Origin: Aquilaria yunnanensis
Taxonomy: Eukaryota > Streptophyta > Magnoliopsida > Malvales > Thymelaeaceae
NCBI GenBank assembly: GCA_039654915.1
Contig: CM077597.1
Span: 89,344,001-89,408,000, forward strand
Direction: 5' to 3'
DNA: 64,000 nucleotides
Below, in pieces: positions 30,410 through 41,748 of this stretch (positions are counted from its first letter, which is position 1; every line of letters starts with the position of its first letter). The notes under the pieces are model-generated. The model saw nothing but the letters and a program-made list of their open reading frames with translations, was not told where the DNA came from and did no database searches. Made by a program: the position numbers and the translations under genes.

Positions 30410-31060
30410 ATACTGAACTTAGGAGCCTGTGGGGAATGGTACCTGGAAGAAGAAATCTTTGCTTCAAGAGAAAATTCATCAAGTTGTTCACGTTTTCTAG
30501 AATATGGTACCCTAAAGCATCTAAAACTGGGAGTCAGGCTTAAATCAACAACTTTATGGAGGGGACATGGCCAGGTCACAGGAATGCAAAATTTGGCTCG
30601 CTTGGAACTCTGTGGAGTCAATCTGAGATATTTGTTCACGGCGGCAGTTGTCCGAAACATTCCCCAGCTGATGCATCTGAGCATAGCTTCCTGTAAAGAA
30701 CTGGAGTACATAATTGAAGATGATCAACCTTCCGGTTCAAAAACAGCAGAAACTCGAACTCAATACCGTCCTACATACTTCCCAAACTTGGCCGAATTGG
30801 ATATCAGGGATTGCAAGCAGTTAAAAAGTGTGTTCCCTGCCAGCGTTGCCCAGTTTCCAAAACTCAAGAGCTTCATAGTAGAACGCTCAGATTCTTTAAC
30901 ACAGATATTCACAGATGAGGAAGCACATGCGGGTGTCAAATATCATCGGAGTTCAGAATTGGAGTTCCCCATGCTAAGAAAATTGTCACTTGTTAAACTA
31001 CCAGCTCTCCGAGAATTGAAGCTTGCCCCAAAAACAACATCAGAGTTGATTTCAACGTGA
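30410..31060 (+). CDS. Last LRR exon
   Basis: From ILNLGACGEWY at the splice acceptor to a stop at 31058-31060. It contains three or more LRR units (TGMQNLARLELCGVNL, PNLAELDIRDCKQLKSVFP, LEFPMLRKLSLVKLPALRE). These have the spacing and wording seen near the C-terminus of RPS2/At4g27190-type proteins. No domain follows. Confidence 0.7.
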   Translation: MLNLGACGEWYLEEEIFASRENSSSCSRFLEYGTLKHLKLGVRLKSTTLWRGHGQVTGMQNLARLELCGVNLRYLFTAAVVRNIPQLMHLSIASCKELEYIIEDDQPSGSKTAETRTQYRPTYFPNLAELDIRDCKQLKSVFPASVAQFPKLKSFIVERSDSLTQIFTDEEAHAGVKYHRSSELEFPMLRKLSLVKLPALRELKLAPKTTSELIST

Positions 31061-31556
31061 AAAGAGAGGTACCATCCTAAATCAATTTCCATCCATTTCA
31101 TTCGGTAAAAATACATATATGTACTAGATGGTTCTCAAGACATATATTCTAGTTCCTCTTATTATATATACATAAAAGATTAGCTAAATCAATTAAGTTA
31201 GCAAAAAATTGTAAGTAATACAATATTCTTCATAGTTGATATTATTATCTTCCCAAAATATATACCACACCTCAGTGGAACTTAATGCATTTAGAAATAA
31301 ATAAAAAAATGCCAAAAAATAATTAATTAGGATATATAATAGGTGATGATAATTTTACTAGTATTTTAACACTTGCATTGCATTTAAATATCGCATGTAA
31401 TCAAAGATAACATAGTAATTAGTATCATTTGACTATTAATATACCCATGGTAGATAAGAAGATGTTATAAAAGATCAACTTGACGACTTTAAACAATCAC
31501 TTAAGTATAGTGCATGTAGTCAAAGATATCACTTTTCAAGTTTTAACCTTTATTGA

Positions 31557-31847
31557 TTGGTTTCTTTGTGTACACTAGGCGTACATTTGGCAGCATCTTC
31601 TTCAACCTCAGTGACGGACACAACTCAACTATTAACTCCATTTAAATTCTCAGGGCAAGACTATGATATTTGGTGTGTGGAAATGAAGACATATTTAGTG
31701 TCACAAGATCTATGGGAGATCGTTGAAAAGAGAGATGGTAGTTCCTCATCAAATGAAGACAAGAAAAGAGATGCCCAAGCTCTATCCATTATTCAACAAT
31801 CATTAACGAAGAGAGAGTTGCATCAGATGCTTGTTGGGACATTTTGA
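31557..31847 (+). pseudogene. Copia gag-like (DUF4219/UBN2) fragment
   Basis: The frame contains FKFSGQDYDIWCVEMKTYL and LWEIVEK, matching the N-terminal part of plant Ty1/copia gag-like DUF4219 proteins. It stops at 31847, but LREEYQGDRQDNKKVHASF continues the family pattern in another frame just downstream, so it is broken by a shift. No protease, integrase or RT follows. It lies about 500 bases after the NB-ARC/LRR locus and may be a retro-fragment or a relic fused exon. Confidence 0.6.
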
Positions 31848-33852
31848 GAGAAGAGTATCAAGGAGATAGACAGGACAATAAAAAGGTACATGCCTCATTT
31901 CTACTGCATAGAATTATTTAAATCTTAACCTTTCTTACTATTTTCTTTACACCAATAATCGAACATTAGTTGACATTAGGAAAAATACTTCACTTTTATA
32001 TAAAGAAAAAAAATGATAATTTAAAATTTTAATGGTAACTAAGTATATTAAATTAAAATGTATTATCATCATCATCATTATTACAATTATCATTATTATT
32101 TAAAGTAAAATATTTTTTTATGCTATTAACCGATGGTTGCCTAACGCCATACAGATTTTCAAATCTCAAGATTAGTACACTTTGACAAAAGTTGAGAAGC
32201 ATAGGTGTAATTGACCCAATCATTAACATGTCAATGTTTTTTTTTTCTGTTCTATTGGGGTCGCAAATCGGAAAAAGGCAAGGTCGCCTCTCATCTGCTA
32301 CGTCAATGTTCTTGATCGAGTAGAGGAGTTATTTGCAGATGAATCAAATGGTAATGAATAGCTCAAACTGGTATTTCTTAAAATTTCTTCCTACTTTGAG
32401 GGGGTTAAAGGGAAAAAATGGTGATGTTCTTACTTACTGTTTTAAGTACTCCAAATTTAGACACCATGGACTTGAACTCATTTACTGCTTTGCGTTATTA
32501 TATTCTCTCTATCGAAAATTGCTCATTTGGTCTGTAGCAGCACAAGTCGAGCGTAACTGCATAAGTCGATTAAGACAAAATAGAACCCTACTTCACCAAT
32601 CAGCATAGCAAACTGTTGTTCTGGGGAAGTCAGAACTAGTGGTGTCTCCCTTAACTTTGGGTGCCCTCATCCTTATGCTGGTATGACCAATGCAGAATGA
32701 AAAAGATCAGAATTTTTCGTCATACCAACCAAACCGCCATGCATGCCTAATCTAATTCTCTGTAGGATTTTTCAATTTTAGTCAAGGAAAGAGTCCTAAA
32801 CCTCACATTGTTTGTTCTTTAAAGCTCTAAGCCTTAGCAAGCAATTAAGCACATTCAGAAAGTTGGTTAAACTAGAGTCTGCAGAATAGTTGTTAGGCCA
32901 AGAAGTGTTCTCGTAATGAACAATGTTGATGTTTAAGACTATTAATTTCCTGTGTATTAAATCTATTTATTCTAGTACTGTGGTGGAACCGAGCTAACTA
33001 ATTGTGCTTAAGCTATCTGTTTTGCAGGAAATTCACAAGTCTTAATTTCCTGTTCCTTCCCGATGAAATAATCCTACAGAGTGGTGGAACTTCTGTAATG
33101 ATATTTTACTAAAAAAAGTTGTCTTACTGCTAAACTCTGTTAATTAAACTCGTTTATGACAATCTACCATGTAATAATGCCTTAGCAGCTATAGTACTGC
33201 CCTAAGGCTCAAGAGTTGGTTTCAGACTGTATGCTTTTGTGTTGAAATATTGCTGCAGCTATATACTTATGGTTTATAACTTTACTACTTTTCTCAAACC
33301 TCTTGTTGATTACGATATATATGTTCACGCCTTTGAAATAACCCCTTCTCTTAAACTGGCAGGGAGAAGAGCATTGTATTAATGCTATTTATAGAGGATT
33401 GAAATGTGAGATTTGTTACTGATTGTATCATGTATGAAGCAACAAACTAGGGAGAAGGGTAGATTGGATGCATAGGTCTTCCTGAAGAGAATTTATCAGT
33501 TTTGATGCCTTTCCTAGATTCCACAGAATTCCTATATAGTATCCGATTACTACCGGCTTCATGTTCAGTGAGAAATATATAATTTTTAAAAATAGGGTTT
33601 CAATTCAAATATAATTTCAACCAATAACTACTAATATATAGTATAAAAGAATTGTTATACACTTATCAGTAATCTCCTACAAATACAATCTAAAATTATT
33701 AGATCCTACAATAACAGAGCTCAGAATCAAGAAAAAATTTCAAGTCATTAACTAGTAAACAACCAGAACACGGAATGATTGAGAATATATATATATATAT
33801 AGGAAAATTGAAGGTAGGTTGTTACTTTGGAGGCAAGATTAGTGAAAGTGGT
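31848..33852. other. Intergenic DNA, no gene seen
   Basis: AT-rich with no recognisable domain. There is a 91-codon frame at 32333-32608 without family resemblance. Short (TA)n run near 33788. Confidence 0.5.
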
Positions 33853-35410
33853 TAGTCGTTGAAACCGCAAAAAATAATTCTGGTATCCCTAACAACTCAG
33901 AATAAATAAATTTGTAGTCTAGCAGTGAAAACCAGGTCAAATCCCAAAGAAAATTTTTTTACTGAAAGCTTCCTGTCAAAAAACTTAAATAAAAGATTGG
34001 GGTTCTTCAATTAAAAGTTGAAATAAATTAACTGTAGAATTAAAACGAAATTAGCTAATACTAAAAACGCTCAGTTTAGGGTTGATTATCCATTTCAATC
34101 ACACAGTTGACCATAGAAAGAAAATATTTCTTCAATTCAAGTAAATAAATAGGACTCTCTTTAAAGCTAAAAAGAATCCTAAGAATTCAACAATAAAATT
34201 AACCAAAAAAAGCTTCAGATTAATTTCTTAATTTTTAGTAACCAGATATTGAAAAGTAATTTTTAATTATCTCAAAATCTGCATTAAGATCAATGAACCA
34301 AAAAATTTATTTCAGGCAACAATCCAAAAGCTTGAACAATTTAACCAGTCTTACTTCTTCATATGAACTAACCAGAAATAAAAGTAATCTCCAATCAATT
34401 TACTTGCTTCTAATTGAATTCTCCACCTAAGCGGTTAAAAGAAAATCAAGCAGATTTGCAATTACAAAACTAATTCAACAAGCGAGAACAGGAAAATTAA
34501 TTGCAATAAATCTGAACAACAAAGAAGTAAATACTTGAATTTGAAGAAAGTTTAAGCAAGAAAAATTAATCCTCACAACCGGTATTGGTGATGGAAATCG
34601 TCCCTAGAACTGAACCAGAAAATTACTCACTCATGATCGGAAGAGAAACAAAGAATAATAATAGAAAAAAAACAAAAAAAAAAACAGTGAAAACAAGAGA
34701 GCGCCGGGGAGCGCTTAAAAACCAAAGAAAACTAAAAATTATGGCTAAACTCATAAAAACTCCCTAAACTTTCTATATTATTATAAAAATATCCCAAACA
34801 AATAAAAAAATTCAAAATAATTATAAGGTTTTAAAGTTGTCAGCCAAGCAATACTCTAGGACATCAGCAGCAACTTTAAGTTGATATCCGACCTTGATGC
34901 AGCCATTATTTCTCAAAAATCAAAGCATAAAAGTTGTATAACTCTTTCTTATCTTCGAAACGACACCTTAATCATATAAAACGGACATCTACAGCCAAAG
35001 ATATGCCAAAATACTACAACTGCTTTTGAACCGGCGGTGTCTAATAAATCGTGACTTTGAAGCCGAATTTGACTCTCTTAACGTGCAAACTGGGTTTCAT
35101 AGTCTGAATGTGATTTGTAGCTCCAGATGTTAGCTTTCTAATGAATCAAGAATCACTCCATTCCGATCTCTATAGCTCAAGATATAATTTTTCTACCGGA
35201 ACATCACCAATCTGTCAACATCCTGAAATGGCACAACGAAATTAAAACTTGTAAAATCTTATAAAATGGCAAATTAAATTCACTTTCAATCAATTAAGTC
35301 CAGATATGCTCTAAGCTACAAAGCATACTTAAAATATATATTTAAGGTTCAAAACATATTAAAACATACTAAATATGAGAGAAATAAATATAATAAATAT
35401 AAGATTTTTA
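33853..35410 (-). repeat. Dispersed LTR-like repeat, copy 1
   Basis: It matches 50652-52251 along nearly its whole length in the same orientation, for example aataaataaatttgtag at about 33901 against aataaataaatttatag at about 50703, and both start tagtcg. Copy 2 has a clean target duplication, which supports a solo LTR; the plus strand shown is its reverse. The right end here is eroded. A small lysine-rich frame at 34585-34767 inside it is chance. Confidence 0.65.
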
Positions 35411-35828
35411 GAAAGACATAATACAGAACTCATACCAATCAGTGTTACTAAGCACATAAGAGATACGAGAAATATCCTCCCCCATCTCAGTTATTGGTCT
35501 AGTCTGGTCTAGAAAAACACATAATCAATGACTGGTTTAGGAAAGATGAGCAAGAATGTGCGTTCAGTATTCATATTGCTAGGCTTCTAAAAAGTAAGTA
35601 TTTTTCATTTAATTTTTTAACTTAACCAACCTAACAAAATTAATACTACAAAATATTTACTTTTCAAAAAAATTTTTGTAAATTTTATTTTTTGGACTTC
35701 TTAAGCTGTAAAGTTTCAATAAATTAATAATTTTAGGACATAATCACTTTATGTAAGAATAATTCACAATAATAATTAAAATTAATGAAAAATAAAATGG
35801 CCCTAAATTAGTCACCATCACATTCCAA

Positions 35829-35829
35829 T

Positions 35830-35868
<39 letters not shown>

Positions 35869-35871
35869 TTT
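35829..35871. repeat. (TTTA)n microsatellite
   Basis: About ten uninterrupted TTTA units. Confidence 0.95.
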
Positions 35872-36239
35872 TCAGGGTACATCAGAGGGACATCAAAGAA
35901 GAATAGAAAATTGAAACTCTGACCGTCTAATGATAAACGTGGTCTTGCCTAGTATGTTTGAAGAAAATTTGCAATGATCTCATAGAAAGGCTAAACTCAT
36001 CTCAACGATGCGTCATCTTCAACAATCAAAACACAAACACTAATGGATTGTTGTCAAGTATATTGTACCAATTGGTGCTTGAGACCTGAGTAGAAAAGCA
36101 ATGCTTAAGGAAGACAATGAGTAACGGGGCAAACACCTAGAGAATGATTGATGGCACACAACCGATGACACAGACAAGAATCGCGAGCCATGATTGATTA
36201 GACAACACTACAAACAGACCTGTCAAAAATGTCAGTTCC

Positions 36240-36870
36240 AACGCCACAAGTGATATCCAAGTCATGCACAAGGCATAAGGTGACGTATCCAAGAGTGATT
36301 CTATGTCGCACTATGAAGAAGACAAGTAAATCACAATGAAAGCAATGAGGTAAGAGGTCACGGTGATCACATCAGTGACGATGAATGCTTGAAAAGCTAC
36401 TTTGTGTAGCAACGAAGGAATGCCCTTGTCAGATGTAAAAGGAAGAGGCATATGGAGAATGCTTGGAAAGCTATTTCATTGCGACGAGATGTAAATGGGT
36501 GTTCCTGTCAAATTCAGGTGAATTAATCAAATCTTCCATCTCAGGTAGCTTCATGAAGTGTAGGACTAGGTCATGATATCCATATTTAGCAGCAATATGA
36601 AAGAGGTTTCATCGTTTGTTGTCGAGTAGCTCAACAGAATCCAAGCAAGGAACGAGCAGAGCCTTCACCACATTTAGGTTGCCTTGCTCTATGGCTAGGT
36701 GAATGGGTGCTTGTCCATTTGGGTCTCCTTGATATGCAACGGAAGCATCCTTTTTAGTAGCTCTGCTACCATTTCTTGGTATCCAAAAGCAACTGAGCAG
36801 TGAAAAGGGCTGTGTCCATTGTCGTCAAGTGTTTTAACAAGCTCTCCTTTAGCTCTCAAGATTGAAAGCA
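36240..36870 (-). pseudogene. ACD6-like ankyrin-repeat membrane protein fragment
   Basis: Minus-strand reading from 36870 gives two ankyrin units: DDNGHSPFHCSVAFGYQEMV, then after a frame change PNGQAPIHLAIEQGNLNVV. A stop codon and a further unit (LFHIAAKYGY) follow. Further on (about 36400-36310) comes a hydrophobic stretch, ITVTSYLIAFIVIYLSS, like the membrane segments of plant ankyrin/PGG proteins such as ACD6. The intervening PGG motif was not found. A short duplicated segment occurs at about 36385 and 36457. Frame breaks plus a stop make this a relic; the intact family acts in membrane-linked defence signalling. Confidence 0.65.
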
Positions 36871-36904
36871 TAAACGCTTAAATCAACCACAAGCAAGCAA
36901 GAAA

Positions 36905-38545
36905 TGTTTGTTACTCCCTCTGTTTCACATTGACCTCAACATTTGACTTAGTGCGGTTTTTTATGTGAGTAATAATTTTCACATTTCAAAAAATTCTACC
37001 CTTCCTCTTAAAGCCGTTTGTGAGACTTCAACTGCTAGCATTGCCAGTGAGTCTTCGATCGCCAGTGCCGTCTTGACAATGGTTGCCCGCACAATTCTAG
37101 CAATGCTCTGCCGGCGCCGTCGATTCACCCATCATCTTCGAATGTAGACAATTCCAGCAATGCCCCCACCGTTGAGCAGTGCCCCCATTGTCAAATCGCC
37201 AGCGAATCGTCCATCTCCTCAATTCACCGCCATCCTCGATTACCTTTCACTTCATCTCGAACCCACCATGTCGATCGCCTCTCCAATTCGAATAAAGGAT
37301 GCCAGAAAGAAATCCAATGAACAAATTACTCCAGACAACGATCAATTAATTAAAAAATAAAGGAAACACTAAAACCCAAATGATTAACTGCCTTAATTCG
37401 TTTCATTGCCTCCATCGCATCGATTCGTAACCTCCACCTCCTTTACCACACTGATCAACAACTGCATCTGGAAGTATGAACCCAACTAATGTCCCGAAGA
37501 CGCTCTCCACCTAGTCTGCACATTGCCGATGCGATGTCACCGAAGGGATGTTGTCATTGGACCTAGAATACAAGATCCTTAGACAGGAGATATTGTACAA
37601 AAGTAAAACTTTTAATCCTAACTGCCACAAACATATAATTTTGGGAGTTAAAACACAAATTTTTCAGATTTGATTTCACCTTCTCCCACACACTCTCTCT
37701 CTCTCTCGATCGAATCTCTCTCGTCTCTCTTTCTAAACCTTCCAGCATTCGATGCCTTGCGTCGCCAGCTACCAGCCGCGAAAATTCAAGCCATGCCGTC
37801 CTTGTCCTCGGCCGTTAAACGCAGATTCCACTCTTTCAAATACAAACAGCACGAGGCTGATGATTTCGCTCCTGGAAGCCATCGAGAAATTGCAGCGGAC
37901 CAACTGAGCGTTTCGCTGATTCGGAGGTCGATCTTCACAATTTCGTCACTAATTTCCTGGAAACCCTCTTTTCATCTCCATCGATTTTGGTTTCTGTCTT
38001 CGATTTCCTGCTCCAGCGTTCACCCGCTACTCGTTCGATGGGCGAGTCGATTGGCGATTCGATAGGATAATTCTGTTGGCTATTCAACTGGAAGAGGATG
38101 GCTTGATCGAAGATGATCTGGGCACTGCTGAAATCGAAGGCCACTGCAATTCTTTTTGCCTCCCTCCATCAATTTTCGTTGTCGTTCAATGGAGCCTCCT
38201 GCCGCTGCTGAATCGAAGGCCGACGCAGTCACCGACGGTCCCCAATTTCGCTGCTCCCGATCGGCTGACGCAATTTGATTGGGTGATTTGATTGGATCAA
38301 CTTGAGAAGATCGTCGAGGAGAAAGACGAGAAGGTGCGACTGTCTGCCATCTTCAGTCGTCAGCCACTCCGCCATTGCAATCACCACTTGCTAGAATCTA
38401 AAAGAGAAGAGGAAGGCTCAATCGCCTTCTGCTGGAATCCATGGCCCAAGAAGATGATTTTGTTAAAATTTACAATATAAATCCATTTGATTATTGATTT
38501 GTGTCAATTATAACTTAAATTTTCTTATTCTTCGACTATTTTGGA
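36905..38545. other. Moderately GC-rich DNA with short frames, no gene assigned
   Basis: It starts with ttactccctctgtttcacat, a MITE-like end without a visible partner. Frames at 36965-37147, 37160-37360, 37670-38065 and 38076-38291 are Ser/Pro/Arg-rich and match nothing I recognise. A CT-rich run at about 37686-37735 upstream of the Met at 37790 looks like a plant 5' leader, so an expressed or Pack-MULE-type fragment is possible. Confidence 0.4.
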
Positions 38546-39014
38546 CCAAGTTTTAAATCTCATACCAAATGTCGTACCATTTTTTTAATAGTACAGTACA
38601 GTATCAGTATTGTATCATCGTGTTATGGATGTACCGGTTATATATTATATATATTATATATACATATGAATATATAGAATATAGAAGCCACTGAAATTAT
38701 GTGAGTTTAAAGTACATATGATATATACCTAGATTTTTTAAACATAAATATATATTTATAAAATAAAAAAATATAACTTTAAGGGGCATGCAAGAAATAA
38801 AAATATAAAATTCTTTCAAATATAAAAAAGATTTTGTTAATCAAGCATTCGATTAAACATAATAATTATATATTTTGCTTAAAAATATCAAAAAATAAAA
38901 ATAAAAAGGTACATTTTCTTATTTCATTTCATTTTCTCCATCTTGTACCATTTTTTGACCGGTACAGCCAGTACGAGACAGTACCGACTAGTACGGTATA
39001 GGATTTAAAACCAT
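38546..39014. mobile_element. Foldback (long-TIR) MITE-like element
   Basis: The left arm (accaagttttaaatctcata) and the reverse complement of the right arm (accatggttttaaatcctat) match and extend through gtac-rich sequence to tgtaccggt in both. The arms are about 80-90 bases with several mismatches; the centre is AT-rich. No coding content. Superfamily not assigned. Confidence 0.6.
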
Positions 39015-40745
39015 GGTTTGGACCCACTCTTGGGGCTGCAAATTGCCACGCAAGCAAATTTTGTCTAAACTAAAGCCTGAATTGAGAGTAATAACCAAAA
39101 TAGGACACGCTAGAGAAGTTAAGAGACTCCAAGAGACACTTATAGAGTTAAGAGATCATTTTAGGATAAAAAAGTAGTTAAGGGACCAAATTTGGATTTT
39201 ACCCGCATTTCATATCTATAGCAAAGGGAAATTTACAAAAACTCCCATGATGTTTAGTCTAATCTACATTTGTGTCCTCTATTTTAGAAAATCTACACTT
39301 TATCCCTAAAATAGTTACATCTGTAAGATTTATTACCATGCAATTGGGCTAAATGTTATGATTGCCCAATAAGATTTGTAAATTGTGCAAATTAACTACA
39401 ATATTCATTTCATATTACCTTAATCCATTTTCCCTAAATGTATAATATATTTCTAATAAATTTTATATTTTTAAATAATTTCTATCTTTATAAATTTACT
39501 AATATTTTCTAGATCTATAATATATTTTCATATCTATAAATCAATAGTTTATGTTTTTTATTAATATTAATATTTACTTTTTTAACGTTTTATTCATTTT
39601 TCAATTAGTTCAAAAAAAAAGAAGTAACGCATTTCTTTCAGAAAACTAGATAAACATATTTTTTCTGACACTTTTTGTAAATGTAATTTAGCCAACAAAT
39701 TAATATATAAGTGAACTAGCAACCCCAAATAGATTAAAGCATGATTATCAATATTTATAGGATACAATTAGTGGAACAACGGGGAAGAGTGAGCTGAAAA
39801 CCAAGATTGACACAATGCCAAGAAAAAAACCAGAAATTTCCCTGAAATGAGAAAAAAGAAAATATCCATCATGAATTTCCTCCTAAAATTCCGTCCTATA
39901 TCTAGAAGGCTCACAATAGTTTCCCTAATAATCCAATTTATGGCTCAAACTAAGGACCTGCTTGAGATCTTCCACAAGGAACAAAAGTTTCAAACTTATT
40001 GAGTACACAATAAAATGGTAATTAAAAAATAATAAATGCATAATACAGTTATTGAATGCACAACTAAATTTCACATTTATTGAGCAATATATTTTAATAA
40101 TTTTTTAATTTTAATTTTTTTTGTAAAAAAATAACAATAACTTATTAATTTTTTCATTAGTTAGGCTAAAAGGTTACAAAACATTAATTATCATTTCGCT
40201 AAAAATGTAATTAATTAATGATATAATGGCACATAATAAATGATATGCTTAATTGATATATTATTTATGTTATGCAATGCTAAAAAATTGTAGAATATAT
40301 AGATTTCTTTCATATGATGAATATTAGTTTTCAAACTAAAATGAGATTTGCTAAAATATATTTGTCCTAAAAGATGATATTTACCTGTTTAAACTAATTG
40401 AAAAATGAATAAAATGTCACTACTAAAAAACATGTATTTTCCAACGGTCAAATTTTTAATGGCTAAGTCATTTAAAACATAAGAGATTATTTTCTAACTG
40501 CTTTTGCGTTGGAAATTTTGAAGACTATTGTTTCCAACAGCTAGGCCGTTGCAAAATTTCAAATGTGTAGTCCGTTGGAAATTTCGAACGCGAAGACCGT
40601 TGGAAAAGGGTGTTATTGGTCCAATAAATTTTACAATTTTAGAAAGTAAAATGATATTTTGAAAATATTTAATTATAAATATTAATAATAATAGAAATGT
40701 ATTTGTATTTATATTGATGTTTATATTTTTATATATTTACATATA

Positions 40746-40748
<3 letters not shown>

Positions 40749-40820
<72 letters not shown>
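40749..40820. repeat. (AT)n microsatellite
   Basis: About 35 uninterrupted AT units inside the CACTA element, followed by TGTA and CACA runs and a (TAA)n run near 40897-40925. Confidence 0.95.
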
Positions 40821-40826
<6 letters not shown>

Positions 40827-40893
40827 ATGTATGTATGTATTTATATTTTTGTAATATATCACACACACGCACACACACATATACTAACATATT

Positions 40894-40927
<34 letters not shown>

Positions 40928-41208
40928 TATATATATCATGTTTATATATCATACACATACATACATATATATGTATATACATACACACACATATATATAT
41001 CGATATATAAATACTTTTATATCATATATATCATATAAAAGCCCATAAAAACTCTAACTTAACCCATATAAAAGCTCTTATCTTTCAACCCTCCCCCACT
41101 TTCTACTTTAAACTCGCTGACTCCCTCACTTTTCCCTCTCATCTTTCGTCTTTCATCCATCTCATCTCTTCTCCCTCCACCGCCTCAGCCTAACCCTTTG
41201 TCCACCAT

Positions 41209-41748
41209 TTGCCTCTACTGCCTCGGTTCACCTTCTCCTCGTCGTTTTCCCTGCTCGCTCACTCGCCCGCCTCTCCTTTTCCCGACCCTAACCCAGTCGT
41301 TCCGCCGTTCACCTTGCTGGATCACCTCACCATTCTGCCATTCTCCCTCCTCGGCCTCGCAATTCCTATCTATCATTCATCATTTCGCTACTTCAGCCTC
41401 GTAATTCCTTACCGTCATTCACTGTTTCACCTAATAATTCCTTGCCATTTTGCCTCCTCCGCCTCGCCATTCCTAGCCATCATTCATCGTTTCGCCTTTT
41501 CTATCTCACAATTCCTCACCGTCGTTCCTCGTTTCACCTCCTTGGCCTCCCAATTCCTCACCTTCGTTCACTGTTTTGCCTCCTCCACCTCATTATTCCT
41601 CGCCATCATCACTGTTTCACCTCTTCCACCTCATGATTCCTCACCATCATTTGCGACCTCGGTCTCCTCATTCACCCCCTCGGTCTCTTCATTCGCCCCC
41701 TCGGTCTTCTCGTCGATTCGCCTTGGTCTCTTTATCCCTTTAATCTAG
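41209..41748 (+). CDS. Hypothetical 179-codon frame over a degenerate minisatellite
   Basis: The frame lies inside the CACTA element and reads through imperfect roughly 35-45 bp units (cctcaccgtcattcactgtttcacctcctc-like), giving a Ser/Pro/Phe/Ile-rich product with no known domain. Upstream, catataaaagctc (about 41067) looks like a TATA box, followed by a CT-rich leader. A transcribed region is possible; a real protein is doubtful because the units also stay open in overlapping frames. Confidence 0.25.
   Translation: MPLLPRFTFSSSFSLLAHSPASPFPDPNPVVPPFTLLDHLTILPFSLLGLAIPIYHSSFRYFSLVIPYRHSLFHLIIPCHFASSASPFLAIIHRFAFSISQFLTVVPRFTSLASQFLTFVHCFASSTSLFLAIITVSPLPPHDSSPSFATSVSSFTPSVSSFAPSVFSSIRLGLFIPLI

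Larger units (their letters stand above)
27385..31060 (+). pseudogene. NB-ARC/LRR (non-TIR) disease-resistance-like gene with frame breaks
   Basis: The locus reads as one immune-receptor gene: short N-terminal segment, NB-ARC, LRRs, intron, more LRRs. Such proteins sense pathogen effectors in the cytoplasm, with an ATP-binding NB-ARC switch and an LRR sensor. LDDVW in kinase 2 marks the non-TIR (CC) class, and the layout resembles RPS2/At4g27190-type genes. Two frame changes break it, near 27800 (before the P-loop) and near 29910 (in the LRRs). A canonical GT-AG intron (30275-30409) joins the last two parts in phase. Either it is a recent pseudogene or two small sequencing errors are present. 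The last stop is at 31058-31060. Confidence 0.75.

Noticed and set aside
37670..38065. 131-codon frame after a CT-rich leader as a real gene
   Set aside because: No recognisable domain, and the frame runs through the apparent leader; kept only as a possible fragment.
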